DNA of 64,000 bases from CAVROP01 sp050008495 (GTDB taxonomy: Bacteria; Acidobacteriota; Terriglobia; UBA7540): contig JBEKMN010000004.1 in NCBI GenBank assembly GCA_050008495.1, forward strand, positions 124,001 to 188,000, written 5' to 3'. Below, piece by piece: positions 41,178 through 49,535 of this stretch; within the stretch, counting starts at the first letter, position 1, and every line of letters starts with the position of its first letter. Both the position numbers and the translations under genes were made by a program. The notes beneath the pieces were generated by a model. It worked only from the letters and a program-made list of their open reading frames with translations. It ran no database searches and was not told the origin of the DNA.

Positions 41178-41395
41178 AGTGCGACCCGTACTCGGTGGGA
41201 GCCAACTTCCTGATATATCGGTTCACGTCTCGCGATGCGGCTTTCCACATGCAGCCGGACTGCGTCTTCAATGAGCTGGCGCGCTTCGGCCTCGGTTTCC
41301 CCCTCGGTATAACAGCCTTGCAGACCGGGACAGATGGCCACGAATCGGCCGTCCTCATCTTTCTCAATCACCACGGTGAATTCGTAATCCTGCAT
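41174..41395 (-). CDS. hicB: HicB-family antitoxin
   Basis: 73 residues from ATG 41395: 'MQDYEFTVVIEKDEDGRFVA', 'ICPGLQGCYTEGETEAEARQ', 'LIEDAVRLHVESRIARREPI'. This is the canonical short HicB with the partial RNase-H-like fold. It is upstream of, and overlaps (GTGA), the frameshifted hicA, in the hicB-hicA order. The antitoxin is intact while its partner is broken. An in-frame extension to 41425 lacks support. Confidence 0.87.
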   Translation of the reverse strand: MQDYEFTVVIEKDEDGRFVAICPGLQGCYTEGETEAEARQLIEDAVRLHVESRIARREPIYQEVGSHRVRVAL

Positions 41396-41482
41396 GGTTC
41401 CACTCCCCGTGCAACTATTGTACATCGGCCGCCATGATCTGAACTAACGTCGTGGCCACGTTCGTTGAGGCCGAGCTTGCCG

Positions 41483-44341
41483 CTATACCGGCCGGCTCCT
41501 GGTAGAGGTGCCGATCGATTCCCGAATTCTGTGTAGATGTTCCCTCAGTTCGTCGCGCCGGCGCGTGACCGAGCGCACGACCTCTTGCGGAGCGCGCGCC
41601 ACAAAGTGCTCATTGTCGAGCTGCTTCTGCACCTGTGCCAATGCCTGTTCGGTCTTCTGCTTCTCCTTTTCAAGGCGCGCCAACTCCGCGTCATGATCCA
41701 CGGGCTGCTCGTAGAAAACCCGCAACGTAAAGAGGGGCCCGCTGCGCACGCCTGGCGTTGTCGCCTCCAAACGCTCGCGAGTGAGAGTGAGAGCCTGGAA
41801 AGTGGAGAGGCGCAGAATCGACTCGAGGTGCGAGCGGAATAGTTCCAGCCAGCGCAAGTCTTCACACGCCACCTGGGCGCTGGGCTTCACCTTTTGCAGG
41901 CCCATTTCCGCCTTCGCGTTGCGCAAGGAGGTCACCAAATCCTGGATCAATTCGAATTGCTTCTCGGAGACCGGGTCCGCCGCGCGTTGGTTGACAAAGC
42001 TGAAAGGCGTTAAAGAAATTGAATTTCCTCGCCACCTCCCCCTGCTCCCCTCCTCATTGAGGAGGGGAATCCGCGGGCTCTCCTCCTCGCTGAGGAGGGG
42101 CTCGAGGGGTGGTGCAGATCCCGCATGCGGCAGCCGTTGCCAGAGTTCCTCGGTGATGAAAGGCATAAAAGGATGGAGCAGGTGAAGCGCGGATTCAAAG
42201 ACGCGCGCCAGGTTGATCCAGGCCGGAGAAACTCTCGCTCCCTCCGCGGGACGTGTAATCTCCGGTTTGACCCACTCGAGGTACCAGTCGCAAATCTCGT
42301 GCCAGAAAAAGTGATAGACCTCGTACGCTGCCTCGTGGAAACGGAAATCGGCCAGGGCTTCCTCGATCTTCCGGGTCACTGCCTGCAGGCGCGAAAAGAT
42401 CCAGCGGTCGGCCAGCGCCAAAGACTCGAGCGAATTTACCGCGCTGAAACCCAACTCCGGGACCGGCCGCAACGCCTCCTCGAGCTGGTCGCGCCAGGCC
42501 TCCGGCAGCTTCTCGAGGTTCATCAGGATGAAGCGCCCGGCGTTCCAAATCTTGTTCGCGAAGGCGCGGTAGGACTGAATCTTCTCCACACTGAACGCAA
42601 TGTCGGTGCCGGGGGCGGCGCTGATGGCCAAGGCAAAGCGCACGGCATCGGTGCCGTACTCTTCCGTGATCTCGAGCGGGTCAATCACGTTGCCTTTTGT
42701 CTTGGACATCTTCTGCTTTTCTGCGTCACGCACCAGGGCATGAATGTAAAGCTCGCGGAAAGGCACGTCGTTCATGAATTTCATGCCCATCATGATCATG
42801 CGCGCACCCCAGAAAAACAGGATGTCGAAGCCCATGATCATCAGGTCGTTGGGATAGAAGCGGGCGAGGTCCGGCGTCTGGGCGGGCCAGCCGAGCGTGG
42901 CGAAGGGCCAGAGGGCGGAGCTGAACCAGGTGTCCAGGACATCCATCTCGGGCCGCAGTTTCTCGCCGCGGCATTTCGGGCAGGCGGGCGGCGCCTCGTG
43001 CCCCACGATCACTTCGCCGCAGGCGTCGCAATACCAGACGGGAATGCGATGCCCCCACCAAAGCTGCCGTGAAATGCACCAATCGTGGAGATTACCCATC
43101 CAGTCAAGGTAAATCTTCTTGTAATTATCCGGTGTAATACGGATGCGGCCTTCCTCGACAACGCGGATGGCGGGGCCGGCCAGTTCCTGCATCTTCATGA
43201 ACCACTGCGTGGAGAGCAGCGGCTCGAGCACCGTCTTGCACCGCTGGCAGGTGCCCACGCTGAGCGGGTAATCTTCAATCTTCTCGAGCAAACCCTGCTC
43301 GCGCAGATCGTGCACCACCCTTTCCCGCGCCGCGAAGCGGTCCAGGCCTTTGTAGGGGCCGGCTTCGTCCGTCATGCGAGCCTCGGTGTCGATCACCTCG
43401 AGGCGCAGCAGGTTGTGACGCAGCGACATGTCGTAGTCGTTGGGATCGTGAGCGGGAGTCACTTTTACGGCGCCGGTGCCGAACTGCGGGTCCACGAAGT
43501 CATCCGCGATGACCGGAATCACGCGCTGCAAAAGCGGCAGGACCAACTTGCGGCCGATCGCGGACTGGTAGCGCGGGTCGGCGGGATTCACCGCCACCGC
43601 CGTATCCCCCAGCATGGTCTCAGGCCGTGTGGTCGCCACGCTGATCGAGCCCGACCCGTCTTCGAACGGATAGCGGACATACCACAGGTGCCCCGGGCGG
43701 TCTTCATGAACGACTTCCAGGTCAGAGACGGCGGTGCCGCAACGCGGGCACCAGTTCACGATGTACTTGCCGCGATAAATCAGCCCTTCCCGGTAAAGCC
43801 TGACGAAAACCTCGAGGACGGCGCGCGAGTAGTCCGCATCCATCGTGAAGCGGTCGCGAGTCCAATCGCAGGACGCGCCCAGCCTCTCCATCTGGCGGCG
43901 GATGGTCCCCCCGTTCTGCTCCTTCCATTTCCAGCAGAGTTCAAGGAATTTCTCCCGGCCCATCTCCAGACGCCGGCGCTGCCCTTCCCGGCGCCAGGCG
44001 GCACGCCCGGCGGAATCGGGTTCGAGATTGGGCAATGCCTGGCGGCCAATTTCCTGCTCGACGATCAGTTGGGTCGCGATGGAGGCGTGGTCCGTGCCCG
44101 GCAGCCAGAGCACGTCCTTGCCGCTCATGCGACGCCAGCGCATCAGGGTATCGATCTCGGTGTGCTCGAGCATGTGGCCCATGTGGAGCATGCCGGTGAT
44201 GTTGGGCGGCGGAATCGTCAGGCAGAAGCGCGGACGGGTGGGGTCGTCCGACGGACGGTAGAGCTTTTGGGCAATCCAGGTCCGCGCCCAGTGCGGCTCG
44301 ATGGTTTCGGGGGAATAAACCTTGGGGATATCGTGGTCCAA
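41483..44341 (-). CDS. valS: Valyl-tRNA synthetase
   Basis: 952 residues. Charges tRNA-Val. 'IPPPNITGMLHMGHMLEHTE' carries the HIGH-like motif and 'EKQKMSKTKGNVIDPLEITE' the KMSKS motif. The CP1 editing domain includes 'VATTRPETMLGDTAVAVNP'. Zinc-type cysteines occur in 'CPRCGTAVSDL' and 'CDACGEVIVG', and the C-terminal coiled coil is 'ELARLEKEKQKTEQALAQVQ'. TTG start at 44341. In the anticodon-binding region about 30 residues ('EPLLSEEESPRIPLLNEEGS' and flanks) are encoded by a hairpin repeat (42020-42115). Confidence 0.95.
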   Translation of the reverse strand: MDHDIPKVYSPETIEPHWARTWIAQKLYRPSDDPTRPRFCLTIPPPNITGMLHMGHMLEHTEIDTLMRWRRMSGKDVLWLPGTDHASIATQLIVEQEIGRQALPNLEPDSAGRAAWRREGQRRRLEMGREKFLELCWKWKEQNGGTIRRQMERLGASCDWTRDRFTMDADYSRAVLEVFVRLYREGLIYRGKYIVNWCPRCGTAVSDLEVVHEDRPGHLWYVRYPFEDGSGSISVATTRPETMLGDTAVAVNPADPRYQSAIGRKLVLPLLQRVIPVIADDFVDPQFGTGAVKVTPAHDPNDYDMSLRHNLLRLEVIDTEARMTDEAGPYKGLDRFAARERVVHDLREQGLLEKIEDYPLSVGTCQRCKTVLEPLLSTQWFMKMQELAGPAIRVVEEGRIRITPDNYKKIYLDWMGNLHDWCISRQLWWGHRIPVWYCDACGEVIVGHEAPPACPKCRGEKLRPEMDVLDTWFSSALWPFATLGWPAQTPDLARFYPNDLMIMGFDILFFWGARMIMMGMKFMNDVPFRELYIHALVRDAEKQKMSKTKGNVIDPLEITEEYGTDAVRFALAISAAPGTDIAFSVEKIQSYRAFANKIWNAGRFILMNLEKLPEAWRDQLEEALRPVPELGFSAVNSLESLALADRWIFSRLQAVTRKIEEALADFRFHEAAYEVYHFFWHEICDWYLEWVKPEITRPAEGARVSPAWINLARVFESALHLLHPFMPFITEELWQRLPHAGSAPPLEPLLSEEESPRIPLLNEEGSRGRWRGNSISLTPFSFVNQRAADPVSEKQFELIQDLVTSLRNAKAEMGLQKVKPSAQVACEDLRWLELFRSHLESILRLSTFQALTLTRERLEATTPGVRSGPLFTLRVFYEQPVDHDAELARLEKEKQKTEQALAQVQKQLDNEHFVARAPQEVVRSVTRRRDELREHLHRIRESIGTSTRSRPV
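42020..42115. repeat. 'CCCCTCCTCAnnGAGGAGGGG' double hairpin inside valS
   Basis: CCTCGCCACC...CCCCTCCTCATTGAGGAGGGG and CTCTCCTCCTCGCTGAGGAGGGG followed by GGGTGGTG, two hairpins with CCACC/GGTGG ends. It is the same repeat as 39960-39990 but read in frame by valS. Confidence 0.88.
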
Positions 44342-44477
44342 TTCTGACCTCTTCCGCTAAACGCCGCAGACCTGAAGAGTTGGCCGCCGCTATGAGTGCT
44401 GCACAAGTCTTGTAGTCAAACTACTATAATCGGCTTGGCGGAACTGAGTCAAACCGGTGGCAGACAGCATTCAAGAC

Positions 44478-45221
44478 TCAAGCGACCTTGCCCATCAACA
44501 TAAACCCGCACACTCTCAAGCCGGCCTTGGTCAACGTCGCGCGTGAAGCAACATTGCGGATTCCAGTTCGGGCGGCGGGGACCCTACCGGCGAGATAGCA
44601 CTCTCGCTTAACCTCTTGCAGCAGGAAGCTTCCGATTCCGCGCCGGCGGCAGTCCTCGCGAACTTCCATGTATAAATCTGCAAACGGCAGGTTGTAGTGG
44701 AGCAGGAAACCGCCGCTGGCGACGATCTCTCCCTTCAACTCCACCACGTAATCCCCCACCGGCTCGGAGGTGTGTCCAAAGATCTGATCGCCGGGCCGCG
44801 AGCGGCGGACGATTGCGCCCGGCACACTCAACTTCGTAGCCGAGTGATCCTCGAATAACACTACGTCGGCGCTCACAGAGGTTGAGAACTCGTAGAGCAT
44901 GGAAGAGAGCAGCAGGTCGTTGCTTTGGCACTCGATCAACCCCGCACTTGAGGCCAGAAGTAGCTGCCGGAACAGCTCGCTGGCCCTCCTCCTGAACGGC
45001 GGAACGACAAAGAACTCGAAGACCGTGTCCCGATCGTCGCGTTCCTGGCCTTTGATGGAGCCATAGCCGACCGTCAGATCATCGATGGTCAAAAGATACG
45101 AGTCGGTCCAGCCGCGCTCGTGGCAGGCGTTGTATCGAATCTGGAAATTCGTTTCCTGGAGATACAGGGCACGAAGCGGCTGGATGTTTTCAAGTTCGGT
45201 CTTGCAAGCGATGGCTCTCAT
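44478..45221 (-). CDS. GNAT-family N-acetyltransferase
   Basis: 247 residues from ATG 45221, which has GGGAGG seven bases upstream. The C-terminal half holds the acetyl-CoA-binding GNAT core: 'ADLYMEVREDCRRRGIGSFL' (R-x-x-G-x-G-like loop) and 'LQEVKRECYLAGRVPAARTG'. The N-terminal half ('LENIQPLRALYLQETNFQIR' and 'TVFEFFVVPPFRRRASELF') looks like a second, degenerate GNAT module. Substrate unknown. It follows the MoaD-like gene by 49 bp, in a run with the kinase-BNR fusion. Confidence 0.83.
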   Translation of the reverse strand: MRAIACKTELENIQPLRALYLQETNFQIRYNACHERGWTDSYLLTIDDLTVGYGSIKGQERDDRDTVFEFFVVPPFRRRASELFRQLLLASSAGLIECQSNDLLLSSMLYEFSTSVSADVVLFEDHSATKLSVPGAIVRRSRPGDQIFGHTSEPVGDYVVELKGEIVASGGFLLHYNLPFADLYMEVREDCRRRGIGSFLLQEVKRECYLAGRVPAARTGIRNVASRATLTKAGLRVCGFMLMGKVA

Positions 45222-45269
45222 TTGGATCCTCCCGTGCTGCGGGCGGGACGCCCGCACCGCAGCGCCGCG

Positions 45270-45551
45270 CTACCCGCCGCTGACCGAGGGCACGATCATG
45301 ATCTCAGCGCCGGGCGGTAGGGGAGTGGCGAGCCCGCCGGTGTACCGCACGTCTTCTTTTCCCACGAAGATATTGATGTGTTGGCGGACGAGACCTTGCT
45401 CCGTGACGACGCGGTCTTGAATTCCCGGACAGGCGGCCCAGAGCGCTCGCAAGGCCTCGGAAAGTGTGGCTGGGGCCCCTGCGACTTCCACTTGGCTGCG
45501 GCCATTGGCAAAGGAGCGCAGCGGGCCCGGGATGTGAAAGGTAACTGGCAT
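45270..45551 (-). CDS. MoaD/ThiS-family ubiquitin-like protein
   Basis: 93 residues with the beta-grasp pattern: 'MPVTFHIPGPLRSFANGRSQ', 'ATLSEALRALWAACPGIQDR', 'HINIFVGKEDVRYTGGLATP', 'LPPGAEIMIVPSVSGG'. The C-terminal Gly-Gly is the usual site of adenylation and thiocarboxylation in sulfur carriers, or of conjugation in ubiquitin-like proteins. No E1-like or molybdopterin synthase large-subunit gene is nearby. It sits directly downstream of the kinase-BNR fusion, which suggests a functional tie. Confidence 0.85.
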   Translation of the reverse strand: MPVTFHIPGPLRSFANGRSQVEVAGAPATLSEALRALWAACPGIQDRVVTEQGLVRQHINIFVGKEDVRYTGGLATPLPPGAEIMIVPSVSGG

Positions 45552-45577
45552 GCTCTTGTTGGGACGTGATCGTAAGA

Positions 45578-45612
45578 GGCGCAGACATGCCAAGGAACGG
45601 CACGTCTGCGCC
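45578..45612. repeat. 'GGCGCAGACATGCC' hairpin
   Basis: GGCGCAGACATGCC-AAGGAAC-GGCACGTCTGCGCC between the MoaD-like and kinase-BNR genes. Relatives are at 45712-45746 and 52752-52786. Confidence 0.88.
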
Positions 45613-45620
45613 AACCTCGG

Positions 45621-47792
45621 TCACATTCTCTGCCGCTTCTTGGCGTTCGCCCCCCGTGGTTGGCGCATACGGCTCGACGCTTTGTGTCGAGATGTATGCG
45701 CCTTGGGAACAGGCGCAGACATGCCGAGGGTCGGCTCATCTGCGCCTCCCGTCGTCTCGAATGCCTTTGATTTCCGGCTGCTCCGAGGCTCTCCGATCAC
45801 GGCGGCTTTCACGCAGAGCACGGCCGGCAGACCTTCCATAATCCGGCTCCAATTCTTTCCTTCGTCGGCGGAGCCATACAGGTGTCCGCTGCGGGTGCCG
45901 AAGTACAGGCCATGCGGGTCGAGCGTATCGACAGCCATCGCGTCGCGCAGCACGGTTTCATACGCTCGCTTCTGAGGCAGGCCGCGCATCAGCGGCTCCC
46001 ACGAGGCGCCGGCGTTGCGGGTTCGGTAGATGCGCAGCCGCCCATCGATTGCGCACCGGAACTCGTCGGACTCGACGGGCTGGATATACACGCAGTCGGG
46101 ATTGTGGGGGTGCATCACCATCGCGAAGCCAAAGTCCGAAGGCACGCCATTGGCGACGTCTTTCCAGCTTTGGGCGCCGTCATCGGAGCGGTACAAGCCC
46201 CAATGGTTCTGGAGGAAGAAGCGACCGGGGCGTGCCGGGTGCACCGCCACCTTGTGCACGCACTGGCCAAACTCCGGAAACTTGTCGGGTTGATTCACCA
46301 TGCGAACGCCGCGGTTCGCGGCGCGCCAGGTGCTCCCGCCATCCTCCGTCGTATAGACCCCGCCGGATGAAATGGCGACCAGCATCCTGTTGACGTCTGC
46401 GGGGTTCAGCAAAATGGTGTGCAGGCTGAGCCCGCCGTTTCCCGGGACCCAGCGCGGGCGATGCGGGTGATTAAACAAGCCAGAGTTCAACGACCAGGTT
46501 TCACCTCCGTCGCTTGACTTGAAGAGCGCCGCGGGCTCCACGCCGCAGTACAGGACGTTTGGCTGGTCGGGCCGCCCAAGGCAGATTTGCCAGACGTTCT
46601 TTAGCGTGGCGCCTGACTCCGCGGGAAATTTGATTTGAGCCTCGAGCGGGTTGGTCCAAACCCTGCCGAAATCGTCGCTGGAGCGGAGATAGGTTCCCCA
46701 ATAGCTGCACGTCGAGGCCCACAGGCGGCGACGGCCTTCGCGGCTGTCGTAGGCCAGCGAATAGATGGCTTGTCCGTGAAAATACGGCCCGGCCACCTCC
46801 CAGCGAGCGCGGTTCGAATTCGACCGCAGCAGAAATGCTCCTTTGATGGTGCCCGCCAGCAGCAGAACGTCGCCGTCCTTGACGCGCAAGTGGCGGATGC
46901 CGCGGTGCAGCGTGGTCAGCGGACCCCTCTGCTCGCTCGGGCGGGCAGGCGCAACGACGGAGGCGGACTGCAAAGCCTCGAGCGCCGCATGAACCTCCGC
47001 CGCCTGCTGATATCTCTGCGCCGGCTCTTTGGCCAGGCAGCGCTGGAGGACAGCCGCGAGGCCAGGGGGAATGTGTTCGGGGAGCAGCGCCGGCTGCTGG
47101 TGCAGAACCGCAGAGACGACCTCGAGGCTGGTGCCTCCCGGGAAAGGCAACTTTCCGCACGAAGCTTCGTAGAGTACCACTCCCAACGCCCACAAATCGC
47201 TGCGGGAGTCCCCTGCCTCGCCGCGCAGAACTTCGGGCGCCATGTAAGACAACGTGCCGGAGATGGTTCCGGTCCCTTCAATCGACGCAGTCTGGGTTAA
47301 CTGGTCAACCTCCGGTTTGGGTATGCGGCGCGCCAAGCCGAAGTCAAAGACTTTGACCAAACCCTCCGGAGTCACCACGATGTTGGCGCTCTTCAGGTCG
47401 CGATGGACGATGTTGCGGCCATGGGCGTGGGCGAGAGCGCGGGCGATCTGGACGCCATAACGCAAGATGGATTCGACCGCCAAACCCGTTCCGGCAATCA
47501 GCGCACTCAAGGTCTGGCCCTCGATCAACTCCATCACCAGGTAGAGTTCGCCGCCGAACTCGCCCACTTCGTGGATGGTGCAGATGTTGGGGTGGCTGAG
47601 CGCGGAGGCGGAGCGGGCTTCGTGCAGGAGTTGCTGCCGTGAAGACTCTTCCACCGGCGTGCCCTGGCGCAACACCTTCAAAGCGACGTCCCGCTCCAGG
47701 ACCTCGTCATGGGCGCGATAGACCACACCCATGCCTCCCTGGCCAAGCTTCGAGAGGATGCGGTAGTGGCCCAGCAGTTCGCCGATCACCAT
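45621..47792 (-). CDS. Ser/Thr protein kinase fused to BNR-repeat beta-propeller
   Basis: 723 residues. Residues 1-270 are a complete Hanks-type kinase: 'LGQGGMGVVYRAHDEVLERD', 'VALKVL', 'IVHRDLKSANIVVTPEG', 'KVFDFGLARRIP', 'YMAPEVLRGEAGDSRSDLWA'. A short Pro/Ser linker with no membrane helix leads to a sialidase-like propeller with at least five Asp boxes ('SSDGGETW', 'TEDGGSTW', 'SDDGAQSW', 'RNAGASW', 'ADEGKNW'). Sialidase catalytic Arg triad is not evident, so binding is likelier than hydrolysis. The last 45 or so residues are encoded by two hairpin repeats. Predicted cytosolic. Confidence 0.9.
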   Translation of the reverse strand: MVIGELLGHYRILSKLGQGGMGVVYRAHDEVLERDVALKVLRQGTPVEESSRQQLLHEARSASALSHPNICTIHEVGEFGGELYLVMELIEGQTLSALIAGTGLAVESILRYGVQIARALAHAHGRNIVHRDLKSANIVVTPEGLVKVFDFGLARRIPKPEVDQLTQTASIEGTGTISGTLSYMAPEVLRGEAGDSRSDLWALGVVLYEASCGKLPFPGGTSLEVVSAVLHQQPALLPEHIPPGLAAVLQRCLAKEPAQRYQQAAEVHAALEALQSASVVAPARPSEQRGPLTTLHRGIRHLRVKDGDVLLLAGTIKGAFLLRSNSNRARWEVAGPYFHGQAIYSLAYDSREGRRRLWASTCSYWGTYLRSSDDFGRVWTNPLEAQIKFPAESGATLKNVWQICLGRPDQPNVLYCGVEPAALFKSSDGGETWSLNSGLFNHPHRPRWVPGNGGLSLHTILLNPADVNRMLVAISSGGVYTTEDGGSTWRAANRGVRMVNQPDKFPEFGQCVHKVAVHPARPGRFFLQNHWGLYRSDDGAQSWKDVANGVPSDFGFAMVMHPHNPDCVYIQPVESDEFRCAIDGRLRIYRTRNAGASWEPLMRGLPQKRAYETVLRDAMAVDTLDPHGLYFGTRSGHLYGSADEGKNWSRIMEGLPAVLCVKAAVIGEPRSSRKSKAFETTGGADEPTLGMSAPVPKAHTSRHKASSRMRQPRGANAKKRQRM
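45662..45746. repeat. Two hairpins encoding the kinase-BNR C-terminus
   Basis: 45662-45702 (GGCGCATACGGCTCGAC...GTCGAGATGTATGCGCC) and 45712-45746 (GGCGCAGACATGCCGAGG...CTCATCTGCGCC) are both read in frame as the extreme C-terminus. The same two hairpin types sit together at 52752-52840. Confidence 0.88.
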
Positions 47793-47805
47793 TCCTCCTG
47801 GGGCC

Positions 47806-48600
47806 TCACGCGGGTGAGCCCTCGGGCGCGAAGGCGCTGAATACCGCGCCCTGCGGATCGGCCAGGATGGACATGCGGCCCACTTTCTCGATATTCATGG
47901 GCGCCAGGAGCGTCTTCCCGCCCAACTGACTGCACTTGGCAGTGGTCTCATCACAGTTCGCGACATAAATGTAGGCCATCCAGTGCGGCGGAGTGTTCGG
48001 AGGGGCAAAGCTCGAGGGGGGCATGCCGCCGATGAATTCCTTGCCGTTCTTGATGTGCAGGTAGCCGGAGGGATCATTCTCACTCTTGCTGATTTTCCAG
48101 CCCAGCAGTCCTTCGTAAAACGTCTTGGCGCGCTCGGTATCGGGCGTCATCAGATCCACCCAGCACAGGGTTCCGGGCACTCCGGCGATTCCCAGGCCGC
48201 TGTGGGTCTTTTTCTGCCAGAGGTTGAAGAAAGCGCCCGTGGGATCTTGCACCACGGCCATTCGCCCCGCGTCGAAGACGTCGAACGGCCCCGCGACGAC
48301 CTTGCCCCCAAGCTCTGTGGCGCGCTTAGCGGACTCGTCTACGTTGGCGACGGCAATATAGAGGATCCAGTGCGGCGGCACGCCTTGAGCCTTCTGTTCG
48401 GGTCTCAGCGTGCACGCGGCGCCGGTCTCGCGCCCCTCGAGTTGAAACATCGTGTAGAAATCGTTTGGACCCATCGGCATATCATTGGCGGTCCAGCCAA
48501 ATAGTGAGTTGTAAAAGCTCTTGGCGGCGTTCTGATCGGTGGTATACAGCTCGAGCCAGCAAAAAGCTCCGGGCGGATGACTGTCGATGATGCGTCGCAT
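47806..48600 (-). CDS. Tandem VOC-domain (glyoxalase-like) protein
   Basis: 264 residues forming two VOC modules: residues 10-125 ('FCWLELYTTDQNAAKSFYNS' to 'VVQDPTGAFFNLWQ') and 140-260 ('LCWVDLMTPDTERAKTFYEG' to 'ILADPQGAVFSAFAPEG'). This tandem form is common among uncharacterised glyoxalase/bleomycin-resistance-like proteins. Substrate unknown. It ends 14 bp before the kinase-BNR start, so it could be the first gene of that operon. Confidence 0.87.
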   Translation of the reverse strand: MRRIIDSHPPGAFCWLELYTTDQNAAKSFYNSLFGWTANDMPMGPNDFYTMFQLEGRETGAACTLRPEQKAQGVPPHWILYIAVANVDESAKRATELGGKVVAGPFDVFDAGRMAVVQDPTGAFFNLWQKKTHSGLGIAGVPGTLCWVDLMTPDTERAKTFYEGLLGWKISKSENDPSGYLHIKNGKEFIGGMPPSSFAPPNTPPHWMAYIYVANCDETTAKCSQLGGKTLLAPMNIEKVGRMSILADPQGAVFSAFAPEGSPA

Positions 48601-48689
48601 GCGTGGTAGTCCCTCCTGGTTGATTTATGTTCTTTAAGTGCCCAATATGTGTATCTTAACCTTTTTGGGGGTCCCCGTCTCGCCAAATC

Positions 48690-48776
48690 GCGCGACTCTG
48701 TGGCGCAGGCACTCTTGCCTGCGAGGGGGCGGGCATCCGCCAGCCTTAGAGACAGGCAAGAGTGCCTGTCCCACTC
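48690..48776. repeat. 'GGCAAGAGTGCCTG' family repeat
   Basis: GTGGCGCAGGCACTCTTGCCTGC and GACAGGCAAGAGTGCCTGTCCCAC pair with each other across GGGGGCGGGCATCCGCC. It lies between the VOC and dienelactone hydrolase genes; 48601-48800 has no ORF. Confidence 0.88.
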
Positions 48777-48800
48777 CCTCTCCCCACGGGAGAGGGCTGT

Positions 48801-49535
48801 CTATTTAACGAGGGCGTAGACGCTCAGGAACGCCAGCGCCAGCGCCCAGGCTTGCCGGGCGGCGTTGGGGTTATAACTGGAGCGCGCGTCGCAGAAGAAT
48901 CCGTGATCAGCGTCCGAGAATTCGACATTCACGAAGGGCTTGCCCGCGGCACGAATTGCTTCCGTCACCGCGCGCGTCACTTCGGGGCCCAGGTGCTTAT
49001 CCAAGCCACCCCACAGAAGCATCTGCGGAGCGTGCAAGTCGCCGGCACGATCGAGCAGGCCGGGGCTGAAGGGGTTGGGAGCGATCCCGCCGCCGTAAAA
49101 GGAGATGGCCGCGCTCACGGGAAGAACCACATTGGTGAGTACCGCCACGCGCCCGCCCATGCAAAAGCCGACGCAGGCGATCTGCCGGCCCTGATTCCCA
49201 GGCTGCGCGCGCAGCCATTCGTAAGCCGAGCGGACGTCAGCTTCGAGGTCTCGATGAGTCAACGCGATCACATGAGGCTTAGCTAAATCGAACTGATCGT
49301 AGGTTCCTTCGAAGCCGGGGGCGGTACGATGAAAGAGGTCGGGGGCAAGCGCGAGGTAACCTTCGCGCGCAAAGCGTTCCGTAACATCCCGGATGTGCGC
49401 GTTGACCCCGAACGCCTCGTGATACACCAGCAAGCCGGGGTAGGGGTTCGAATCTTCAGGTCGGGCCACGTAGACGCGCATGGCTGTCCCGTCTGCAACC
49501 TTCAGGGTGATCCATTCAGTCTTGATTGCCGCCAT
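48801..49535 (-). CDS. Dienelactone hydrolase family protein
   Basis: 244 residues of alpha/beta-hydrolase fold. The nucleophile elbow with Cys is 'VGFCMGGRVAVLTNV', the Glu-bearing N-terminal region is 'PGLLVYHEAFGVNAHIRDVT', and the acid-His end is 'DADHGFFCDARSSYNPNAA'. It hydrolyses dienelactones or related esters; role here not known. ATG 49535 with AAGGAG upstream overlaps the MFS gene's 3' end by 20 bp. Confidence 0.88.
   Translation of the reverse strand: MAAIKTEWITLKVADGTAMRVYVARPEDSNPYPGLLVYHEAFGVNAHIRDVTERFAREGYLALAPDLFHRTAPGFEGTYDQFDLAKPHVIALTHRDLEADVRSAYEWLRAQPGNQGRQIACVGFCMGGRVAVLTNVVLPVSAAISFYGGGIAPNPFSPGLLDRAGDLHAPQMLLWGGLDKHLGPEVTRAVTEAIRAAGKPFVNVEFSDADHGFFCDARSSYNPNAARQAWALALAFLSVYALVK

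Noticed and set aside
43085..44347. 420-codon open frame on the plus strand
   Set aside because: Entirely antisense to valS, whose motifs are unambiguous. GC-rich codon use opens long frames on the opposite strand.
49440..49460. GGTTCGAATC, a T-loop-like sequence suggestive of a tRNA
   Set aside because: It lies inside the dienelactone hydrolase gene and no acceptor stem or anticodon arm can be drawn around it.
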